DNA of 10,844 nucleotides from Candidatus Peribacteria bacterium. GTDB taxonomy: Bacteria; Patescibacteriota; Gracilibacteria; UBA1369; GCA-2718715. Under the pieces are notes generated by a model, which ran no database searches, had not been told where the DNA came from, and worked only from the letters and a program-made list of their open reading frames with translations. The stretch lies in contig CALQZM010000026.1 in NCBI GenBank assembly GCA_943349385.1, positions 1-10,844 of the forward strand, given 5' to 3'. Below are positions 1 to 5,186 of the stretch, piece by piece; position 1 is the first letter of the stretch; each line of letters starts with the position of its first letter. The position numbers were made by a program, and so were the translations under genes.

Positions 1-49
1 TCAGGATCTACCGAAACAACTGTTCCAGTAGAAGGTTCAGGATCTACCG
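1..49 (+). repeat. 12-residue tandem repeat at the left edge
   Basis: The 13-nt string TCAGGATCTACCG occurs at 1-13 and again at 37-49, in the same reading frame and exactly 36 nt apart. It encodes a repeated Ser-Gly-Ser-Thr unit of about 12 residues. The array probably continues to the left of the window. Confidence 0.6.
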
Positions 50-228
50 TAACACCACCTTGTCATAGTCGAAATCAAAGCATTGAAATTGCACCAGTTC
101 AACCAGTCCCTGCTCCTACCGCAACTCCTACGAGTATTCAAATTAATTGCAATGGGGCTATAATAACTATTACCTGTTCTGGTAACTGCGATTCAATCGA
201 GCAAACATTTCTAAATTGTAATCAATAA
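1..228 (+). CDS. C-terminal end of a secreted Ser/Thr/Pro- and Cys-containing repeat protein (5' truncated)
   Basis: The frame is open from the first base and ends at TAA 226-228, giving the last 75 residues of a longer protein. The visible part opens with a short repeat: SGST recurs at residues 1 and 13, a 12-residue (36-nt) period, so more copies probably lie beyond the left edge. A Pro/Ala/Thr linker follows (about residues 32-44). The C-terminal segment holds Cys at 50, 59, 63 and 73, with one more at 21. Repeats, a proline linker and paired cysteines suggest an exported or surface protein with disulfides, but no signal peptide can be seen because the N-terminus is missing. I do not recognise the family. 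The next gene starts 15 nt downstream on the same strand, so the two are probably co-transcribed. Confidence 0.6.
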   Translation, partial: SGSTETTVPVEGSGSTVTPPCHSRNQSIEIAPVQPVPAPTATPTSIQINCNGAIITITCSGNCDSIEQTFLNCNQ

Positions 229-243
229 TTTTAACTATTCGAT

Positions 244-1026
244 ATGAAAAAAAATATAACTTTAAAAATCGGCTCAATATTATTGCTTGGAGTATTAGTT
301 TTTAACTCTCTAATTGTTACAACTTCTGCATTTGAAGACCGTTTTGCTAACGATCCATTAGGTTCTGGTCAAAACAATAACAATGGTAACGACAGAGGCG
401 GATCATTTGCGGACTTGTTCGACAATGCCACACTAGGTAGCGGAAACATAAACGGATATGATGACCCAATCAACAATAATCCTAATAATAACGACAATAA
501 CAACGGAGGTGGCGGCTTAGATTTGCCAGATTACGATAACAATAACAATGGTAACGACAGAGGCGGATCATTTGCTGATTTATTCAACAATGCCACGCTA
601 GGCAGTGGAAACATAAACGGATACGACAACCCAACCGACAATGCTGGTAATAACGGAAATGTAAATGTCGAAGAAAACAATGGAACTATTAACAACTACT
701 ACGAAGAAAACAATAATTACTACAATTATTATTACGACTACGACGTAGAATACAACGGCGACTATAGCTATTCAGATAACAACAATTATCGAGACGACTA
801 CACGAATTATGATGATTACAATGTTTATTACGATCGTTACGAACCAGTCTATTATTACGATTATTATGGATACGAACTTTACTCAGACGATTACTACATT
901 TCGTCAGCCATAGATTCTTGTAGTGCCTACGTTAAAGATATCGATCACTACGGAAACAAAGTGAAATTCACGATTCAAAATCCAATCACCAAAAAAACAA
1001 TCGCAGTATTTACAGTTGAACTATAA
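244..1026 (+). CDS. Secreted Asn/Tyr-rich low-complexity protein with duplicated module, unknown function
   Basis: The protein has 260 residues. Residues 1-29 form a signal peptide: Lys near the start, a hydrophobic core at 9-25, and a likely signal peptidase I site after TTSA at 29. The mature part is strongly biased. An Asn/Gly-rich region carries a 32-residue module twice (residues 44-75 and 99-130, 30 of 32 identical), and a weak third echo lies at residues 30-42 (ends LGSG like the others). Residues 150-218 hold 27 Tyr in 69 positions, mixed with Asp and Asn. A short ordinary-looking C-terminus (about 222-260) contains the only Cys (226) and alternating hydrophobic residues that could be beta-strands. 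The ATG has no Shine-Dalgarno sequence. The next gene lies 21 nt downstream. I do not recognise the family; a surface, adhesive or matrix protein is a guess. Confidence 0.75.
   Translation: MKKNITLKIGSILLLGVLVFNSLIVTTSAFEDRFANDPLGSGQNNNNGNDRGGSFADLFDNATLGSGNINGYDDPINNNPNNNDNNNGGGGLDLPDYDNNNNGNDRGGSFADLFNNATLGSGNINGYDNPTDNAGNNGNVNVEENNGTINNYYEENNNYYNYYYDYDVEYNGDYSYSDNNNYRDDYTNYDDYNVYYDRYEPVYYYDYYGYELYSDDYYISSAIDSCSAYVKDIDHYGNKVKFTIQNPITKKTIAVFTVEL
373..468 (+). repeat. 96-nt in-frame module, copy 1 of 2
   Basis: This segment encodes a 32-residue module containing the core GGSFADLF and the end LGSGNINGYD. It matches 538-633 at 86 of 96 positions, offset by 165 nt. The first 38 nt are identical. 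Of the ten differences, eight are synonymous and two change Asp to Asn. Confidence 0.9.
538..633 (+). repeat. 96-nt in-frame module, copy 2 of 2
   Basis: This is the second copy of the module at 373-468, in the same reading frame and 55 codons downstream. The copies are separated by an Asn/Gly-rich spacer. The encoded residues differ at only two of 32 positions, both Asp in copy 1 and Asn in copy 2. Confidence 0.9.
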
Positions 1027-1047
1027 TTAATATTTAAATTTAAAATT

Positions 1048-1794
1048 ATGAATAAATTAAACACAGCAGTTGCAGCAGGATTGCTCGCTTTGGCCACAGA
1101 AGGATGTGTAATCGAACGAGGCGCAACCTCTACTGGAGGCCGATATGATCAAACAGACACTGGTTATGATGTAGACGGCAACAACGGTTACAATTTCGAT
1201 ACAGACCTTCTAGATACTGGAGAACCACAAGACGTTACTCCGGTAAATGACTCGGGAGTTCCAATCGAATGTCAAAACAATTATTCTACTGAAATCCAAA
1301 GAGTTCTTCATGAATTTATGGATAGAACTAATAATGCTGAGCTTTTAGAAATAAGCGACTTAAGCCAGCCAGTTTTACAGTTCCCTAATAACTACGATGC
1401 TACGCCTTACTATATTCAGCCAGAGACTACTGAAACTGGCTACTTAATTAGAGGTGGAGTAGATTTCGATAACAACCAAGTAGCCGTTGGAGTTGCAAAT
1501 TATGATAATGATGCAGAAATATATTCCGACCGTCAGTTTCTAGAATTAGTTTACGATGGACAAACTCCAGTAGTTGCGAGAACTTATGTAGACTATGGAA
1601 CAGTAGCAGCCGGAAATGCCTACGATAGAATAGTTCAAATAGAACAATCAAATGCTTTAGGTGGTAACTGCGAAGTTGCTCTAAAAGACGGATCTAATGC
1701 TACTCTTGATAGACTAGTTTTATGCGAAAATCCATGCGAAGCTTTGCTTGAAGCACTAGGAACAAGAGCTATTTCTGTAATTAACCAAGACTAA
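1048..1794 (+). CDS. Exported Cys-containing protein, possible lipoprotein, unknown function
   Basis: The protein has 248 residues. A short Ala/Leu-rich N-terminal segment (residues 5-17) leads to a Cys at 20 in the context ATEGC. This could be a lipobox, but Glu at the -2 position is atypical, so lipidation is uncertain; a plain signal peptide is the alternative. Residues 21-72 are a Gly/Asp/Thr-rich linker with two DTG tripeptides. The rest (about 75-245) looks like one folded, acidic domain with further Cys at 75, 208, 226 and 230, which could form two disulfides outside the cell. I do not recognise the domain. The start ATG at 1048 lies 21 nt after the Tyr-rich gene and lacks a Shine-Dalgarno sequence. 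The gene is last before a strong terminator, so the three left-end genes probably form one operon. Confidence 0.7.
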   Translation: MNKLNTAVAAGLLALATEGCVIERGATSTGGRYDQTDTGYDVDGNNGYNFDTDLLDTGEPQDVTPVNDSGVPIECQNNYSTEIQRVLHEFMDRTNNAELLEISDLSQPVLQFPNNYDATPYYIQPETTETGYLIRGGVDFDNNQVAVGVANYDNDAEIYSDRQFLELVYDGQTPVVARTYVDYGTVAAGNAYDRIVQIEQSNALGGNCEVALKDGSNATLDRLVLCENPCEALLEALGTRAISVINQD

Positions 1795-1816
1795 AAAATC
1801 AATTTAAGAACCTAAG

Positions 1817-1849
1817 AAAGCTACCTTTTAAACTGCAAGGTAGCTTTTT
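1817..1849 (+). terminator. Rho-independent terminator after the secreted-protein operon
   Basis: A perfect 11-bp stem pairs 1817-1827 (AAAGCTACCTT) with 1837-1847 (AAGGTAGCTTT) around a 9-nt loop. The right arm runs into five T residues at 1845-1849. It starts 22 nt after the stop codon at 1794 and separates the secreted-protein genes from the zinc operon. The stem is flanked by A and T runs, so it may also work from the other strand. Confidence 0.85.
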
Positions 1850-1852
1850 AGT

Positions 1853-1889
1853 TTACGTCTAATTGAAATACTGTTGCAATTAGATGTAA
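1853..1889. promoter_or_regulatory. 13-nt-arm inverted repeat upstream of the zinc operon, candidate operator
   Basis: The arms at 1853-1865 (TTACGTCTAATTG) and 1877-1889 (CAATTAGATGTAA) pair at 12 of 13 positions, the exception being a G/T. They are separated by 11 nt. The repeat lies just upstream of the Fur-family regulator gene and covers the likely -35 region. It is not a terminator, having no T-run. It could be a dimer-binding site for the regulator or an RNA hairpin if transcribed. The zinc-regulator assignment is inferred from position only. Confidence 0.45.
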
Positions 1890-1902
1890 GAGTGTATATG
1901 TT
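1874..1902 (+). promoter_or_regulatory. Possible sigma70-type promoter of the zinc operon
   Basis: A -35-like TTGCAA (1874-1879) and a -10-like TATGTT (1897-1902) are separated by 17 nt. Each matches the consensus at four of six positions. Transcription would start near 1909, about 25 nt before the regulator ATG. In such AT-rich DNA similar pairs occur by chance, so this is a weak call supported mainly by spacing and position. Confidence 0.3.
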
Positions 1903-1924
1903 GTTAATTGAAATAATATAACAT
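1898..1924. promoter_or_regulatory. Imperfect palindrome ATGTTGT...ATAACAT, candidate Zur-type operator
   Basis: Outer arms ATGTTGT (1898-1904) and ATAACAT (1918-1924) pair at six of seven positions, with an AT-rich centre. The half-sites resemble the ATGTT/AACAT halves of the enterobacterial Zur box, but the spacing here is longer. The site would overlap the start of transcription, where a repressor would be effective, and ends 8 nt before the regulator ATG. Confidence 0.35.
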
Positions 1925-1932
1925 TGCTAATT

Positions 1933-2355
1933 ATGAAAGCATTTGTAAAACAAGCAATTCAAATACTTGAGCAAAACGGATATAAAATTACTAATCCTAG
2001 AAAACAAGTTTTAGAGTTGATCCAAAAAGCTAGTTCCCCTCTTTCTCCTTATGATTTACAGAAAATGCTGTCAAAAGAAGAGGCCTTAAATCCCGTAACA
2101 ATTTATAGGGTTCTAGAGTTATTTGTTAAATTACACCTAGTTCATAAGGTTGCTAGGGGTGGATTTGTAAAATGTAGTATTCCAACCGAAGAAGGTTGTC
2201 ATCACTTTGTAGTTTGTAATTCATGTGGTACCACCAAAGAGTTTGCAGAGGATCAAGGTTGTCATTTTCATTTGCCAACTAATATTGCCAAAGATTTTAC
2301 CGTGACTAGTCATACTTACGAGATTGCAGGAATCTGTAAAAAATGTAAAAAATAA
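1933..2355 (+). CDS. Fur/Zur-family metal-responsive transcriptional regulator, probable zinc uptake regulator
   Basis: The protein has 140 residues from ATG 1933. The in-frame TTG at 1924 would add three residues, but ATG is preferred and aligns better with family N-termini. The winged-helix DNA-binding domain spans residues 1-80, with a recognition-helix region around NPVTIYRVLE (53-62). The C-terminal dimerisation and metal domain holds the family's two structural-zinc CxxC pairs, C95/C98 and C135/C138. Further candidate ligands are C89, H90, H91, H111, H113, H127 and E130. Fur, Zur, PerR and Mur cannot be separated by eye. Assignment as a zinc regulator rests on its place 15 nt ahead of a zinc ABC transporter operon. 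It probably represses its own operon through the inverted repeats upstream. No Shine-Dalgarno sequence precedes the start. Confidence 0.85.
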   Translation: MKAFVKQAIQILEQNGYKITNPRKQVLELIQKASSPLSPYDLQKMLSKEEALNPVTIYRVLELFVKLHLVHKVARGGFVKCSIPTEEGCHHFVVCNSCGTTKEFAEDQGCHFHLPTNIAKDFTVTSHTYEIAGICKKCKK

Positions 2356-2370
2356 TAATTTAAAACTAAA

Positions 2371-3372
2371 ATGAAAAAAATATTATTATTAAGTTTAGTA
2401 TCAATCCTATTTTTATATGGATGTAGTACTGAAAAAACTACGGAGAATACTTCTGCAGATTTAGTTGTTGCAGCAAGTTTTTATCCTTTATATGATTTTG
2501 CCTCAAATGTAGTTGGTGGCGAAGGTGAAGTTATTTCTATAACTCCTAATGGCACAGAACCGCATGATTTTGAACCAACTCCAAAAGATCTAGCTAAGAT
2601 TTATAGTTCTAAATTATTTATTTATAATGGTAGCGGAATGGATCCTTGGGCAGAAAAAATTGCCGCCGACTTAGAATCTAAAGGTGTTAAAACTTTAGAA
2701 ATGAGTCAGTTTGTAGATTTGCTTGCTGCTTCTCACGAAGATGAACATAGCGACGAAGAAGAGGCTCATAGTGATGAAGATGAAGATACGCATGATGAAA
2801 CTAGCGAAAAACATTCAGCTACAGAAGATGAGGACGCCCATGGTGATTTTGACCCGCACTTCTGGTTGGATCCTGTAATAGCCCAAACTTTAGTAAAAGA
2901 AATTGCGGCTGAACTTCAGTTGCTTGATCCTACAAAATCAAATGTATTTAAGGAAAATTCAGATAATTTTGTAGCAGAACTAGAAACTTTAGTAACTAGC
3001 TATAAAGAAGGATTAGCGTCTTGTGATTTAAAAACTACTGTTGCTTCACATGCAGCCTTTAATTATTTAGCGAACAGATTTGGATTTGAAGTTATTTCAA
3101 TTGCTGGGATTTCTCCCGAAGAAGAGCCGTCTCCTGCTAGACTTGCCGAAATTACAACTTTAGTTAAGTCAAAAGGAGTAAAATATATTTTCTTCGAAAC
3201 CCTAGTCAGTCCAAAAATTGCTGAAACAATTGCCAAAGAAGCTGGAGTTGAAACTTTAGTTTTCAATCCACTTGAAGGTCTAACTCAAGAACAAATTGAT
3301 TCAAATCAAAATTATCTTTCAATTATGTCTGAAAACTTAGATAATCTAAGAACTGCCTTAAGCTGTAAATAA
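2371..3372 (+). CDS. znuA: Zinc ABC transporter substrate-binding lipoprotein (ZnuA/AdcA type)
   Basis: The protein has 333 residues and captures metal outside the membrane for the ATPase and permease encoded next. The N-terminus is a lipoprotein signal with lipobox LYGC, Cys at 18. The cluster A-I metal-binding fold is recognisable from VVAASFYPLYDF (33-44) onward. The likely ligands are H65 (in EPHDFEP), H163 (in DPHFWLDP) and H227 (in ASHAAFNYL). Residues 122-160 form an acidic His-rich loop (His 122, 126, 133, 141, 148, 157), typical of zinc rather than manganese members. The region near residue 299 reads FNPLEGLT with Asn where manganese binders have the Asp ligand, again favouring zinc. 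C218 and C332 could form a disulfide. The stop codon TAA directly abuts the ATPase ATG, indicating translational coupling. Confidence 0.92.
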   Translation: MKKILLLSLVSILFLYGCSTEKTTENTSADLVVAASFYPLYDFASNVVGGEGEVISITPNGTEPHDFEPTPKDLAKIYSSKLFIYNGSGMDPWAEKIAADLESKGVKTLEMSQFVDLLAASHEDEHSDEEEAHSDEDEDTHDETSEKHSATEDEDAHGDFDPHFWLDPVIAQTLVKEIAAELQLLDPTKSNVFKENSDNFVAELETLVTSYKEGLASCDLKTTVASHAAFNYLANRFGFEVISIAGISPEEEPSPARLAEITTLVKSKGVKYIFFETLVSPKIAETIAKEAGVETLVFNPLEGLTQEQIDSNQNYLSIMSENLDNLRTALSCK

Positions 3373-4104
3373 ATGTCAATAATCGAGTTTAAAAATATTA
3401 GTTTTTCTTACGAATCTTTACAGGTTCTAAAAGATATTAGTTTCAAAATTGATGCTGGTGATTACATTGGAATCATCGGGCCAAACGGCGGTGGTAAAAC
3501 CACCGCCGTTAAACTGTTACTTGGATTGTTAAATCAAAGTTCCGGGACTATAGAGTCTAGTATTGCAAAGACGCAGATTGGTTATGTTCCGCAGCGTGCA
3601 TCTCAAAATTTAAGTAATTTTCCTGCTACAGTAGACGAAATTGTTGCTTCTGGTGCAAAATTAGGCGCTTCTGGTCAACAGATTAAAGCAGCAACAGAAA
3701 AATCTTTAAAGACTGCTGGTATTCAAAAATTAAGATCTAAACTGATTTCTCGTCTTTCTGGAGGTGAATTGCAAAAAGTTTTTGTGGCAAGGGCCTTAGT
3801 TTCTGATCCAAAAGTGTTAGTATTAGACGAGCCGATAGTTGGTATCGATACTCCAAGTCAGGAAAAGTTTTATAATTTTTTATATAAATTAAACCAAAAA
3901 CAAGGTATCACAATTTTATTTATTTCTCACGATTTAGATGTAATTACCAAATACGTAAATAAAGTTTTTTGCTTAAACAAAACCTTAATTATTCATGACG
4001 TTGATTGTAAAGATGGATGTCATGGGCATGAACATCTACTAGATTCTAATTCTTTGGCTCATATTTATGGAGCAAATTCAAAAATAATTCATCACAATCA
4101 TTAA
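3373..4104 (+). CDS. znuC: Zinc ABC transporter ATP-binding protein (ZnuC type) with Cys/His-rich tail
   Basis: The protein has 243 residues and is the cytoplasmic ATPase that powers the permease encoded 3 nt downstream. All ABC motifs are present: Walker A GPNGGGKTT (36-44), Q-loop Gln 74, signature LSGGE (128-132), Walker B ending LVLDEP (149-154) and the switch His 186. The start ATG immediately follows the upstream TAA. The C-terminus is unusual. Residues 208-221 include C212, C216, H217, H219 and H221, and the last residues include H240, H241 and H243, making a likely metal-binding tail that the core ATPase does not need. The DNA over the Walker A codons forms a perfect GC-rich hairpin, listed separately. 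Confidence 0.93.
   Translation: MSIIEFKNISFSYESLQVLKDISFKIDAGDYIGIIGPNGGGKTTAVKLLLGLLNQSSGTIESSIAKTQIGYVPQRASQNLSNFPATVDEIVASGAKLGASGQQIKAATEKSLKTAGIQKLRSKLISRLSGGELQKVFVARALVSDPKVLVLDEPIVGIDTPSQEKFYNFLYKLNQKQGITILFISHDLDVITKYVNKVFCLNKTLIIHDVDCKDGCHGHEHLLDSNSLAHIYGANSKIIHHNH
3484..3510 (+). repeat. Perfect 12-bp hairpin inside the ATPase Walker A coding sequence
   Basis: Positions 3484-3495 (AACGGCGGTGGT) and 3499-3510 (ACCACCGCCGTT) are exact reverse complements around the 3-nt loop AAA. In mRNA this gives a GC-rich 12-bp triloop stem in an otherwise AT-rich gene. Part of the pairing comes free from the Gly-Gly-Lys-Thr-Thr codons, but the pairing reaches Asn-Gly on one side and Ala-Val on the other and is perfect throughout. 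No T-run follows, so it is not a standard terminator. Confidence 0.8.
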
Positions 4105-4107
4105 ACA

Positions 4108-4914
4108 ATGTTAGAAATCTTTCAGTATCAGTTTATGCAAAGAGCTCTAATTGCTGGTTTAATAATCGGGGTCCTGGCTCCAGTTATTGGGACTTTCTTG
4201 GTGGTTCGTAGGTATTCGTTGTTTGTAGATACTTTGTCGCACGTATCATTGCTAGGTATTGCTATTGGTTTGGTTAGTGGCTTGAATCCGTATTTAACTG
4301 CAACCGGTTTTGCAGTAGTTTCAAGTATCGCAATTGAAAAGATTAAAGATTCTTCAAAGCTTTATCAAGAATCTATTTTAGCTATGTTTTTGTCGGGATC
4401 ACTAGCAATTTCTATTATCATTATTAGTGCTACCGAAGGATTTAATGTTAATTTATTTAGTTTATTGTTTGGGAGTATTACAACTGTAACTAATTTAGAT
4501 TTAGTTGTAATTTCAGTTTTAAGTTCAGTAGTTCTAGCTGTAGTTATTAAATTTTATCGACAGTTTTTTCTTTTGTCTTTAGATCAAGACTTAGCAACTG
4601 CATCAGGTGTTAATGCTAAATTGTACAACCTGATTTTAGTTGTTTCAGCAGCAATTACAGTTAGTTTATCAATTAGGATTGTAGGAGTTTTGTTAATTAG
4701 TGCTTTAATGGTAATTCCAGTAATTACAGCAATGCAGTTTAAAACAAGTTTTAAAAATACAATGTTTATTGCTTTGGCAGTTTCGGTTTTATCGGTAGTA
4801 GTAGGATTGATCGCATCTTATTATTTAGGATGGGCAAGCGGAGGAACAATCGTAGTTACTACTTTAATATGTTTTGTATTTAGTAGTTTACTGCAAAAAT
4901 TTAGAACTACTTAG
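4108..4914 (+). CDS. znuB: Zinc ABC transporter membrane permease (ZnuB/AdcB type, ABC-3 family)
   Basis: The protein has 268 residues and forms the inner-membrane channel for the zinc importer. It is hydrophobic with about eight or nine predicted membrane segments (for example residues 12-33, 44-60, 90-107, 128-147, 172-187, 190-207, 219-238 and 243-261). ABC-3 family signatures include the cytoplasmic-loop motif DTLSHVSLLG (41-50), VVRRYSLF (32-39), the segment VGVLLISALMVIP and the late ASGGTIV. Its length is normal for the family. It is the last gene of the zinc operon. Its TAG stop at 4912-4914 overlaps the 3' end of the convergent small membrane protein gene by 8 nt, and I see no terminator. 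Confidence 0.92.
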   Translation: MLEIFQYQFMQRALIAGLIIGVLAPVIGTFLVVRRYSLFVDTLSHVSLLGIAIGLVSGLNPYLTATGFAVVSSIAIEKIKDSSKLYQESILAMFLSGSLAISIIIISATEGFNVNLFSLLFGSITTVTNLDLVVISVLSSVVLAVVIKFYRQFFLLSLDQDLATASGVNAKLYNLILVVSAAITVSLSIRIVGVLLISALMVIPVITAMQFKTSFKNTMFIALAVSVLSVVVGLIASYYLGWASGGTIVVTTLICFVFSSLLQKFRTT

Positions 4915-5185
4915 TTTCTGTTTTAAAAAATTTACTTAAATAAATACTCAGCACAACTAACGCAACTGTCATGATTGCCGCATATCCAAATTGCGCCCAG
5001 ATAGAGGCACCACTTTCAGACACTGGGTAAATATAGTTCAATAGAGCTTTAACTGAATCATTCCAAGCAAGACCAGCTACAACCCCAAATCCACCTAGTA
5101 CATAACCTAGGCTTTTTTCGGTGACTTCTTTTTGAATTGCTTTTGAATCCTCTTTTAAAGTTTCTTTAATTTTTTTAATAGCCAT
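4907..5185 (-). CDS. Small two-helix membrane protein, DUF5654-like
   Basis: The protein has 92 residues. A charged Lys/Glu-rich N-terminus (1-25) precedes two hydrophobic helices, about 26-48 and 64-84, joined by a loop with Tyr, Pro and Ser. The phrase GLAWNDSVKALL (38-49) is the feature I associate with the DUF5654 family of small membrane proteins found in archaea and candidate-phyla bacteria. This recognition is from memory and moderately sure. The function of that family is unknown. The ATG lies 1 nt after the stop of the CapA-like gene, so the two are almost certainly co-translated. The TAG stop overlaps the end of the zinc permease gene on the opposite strand. Confidence 0.7.
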   Translation of the reverse strand: MAIKKIKETLKEDSKAIQKEVTEKSLGYVLGGFGVVAGLAWNDSVKALLNYIYPVSESGASIWAQFGYAAIMTVALVVLSIYLSKFFKTETK

Positions 5186-5186
5186 T

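Noticed and set aside
373..633. CRISPR array or mobile-element repeat
   Set aside because: There are only two copies, in frame with each other inside one gene, and the differences are mostly synonymous. It is a protein module duplication.
1924..1926. TTG as the start of the Fur-family regulator
   Set aside because: The ATG nine bases downstream is the more usual start, fits family N-termini, and leaves the candidate operator outside the coding region.
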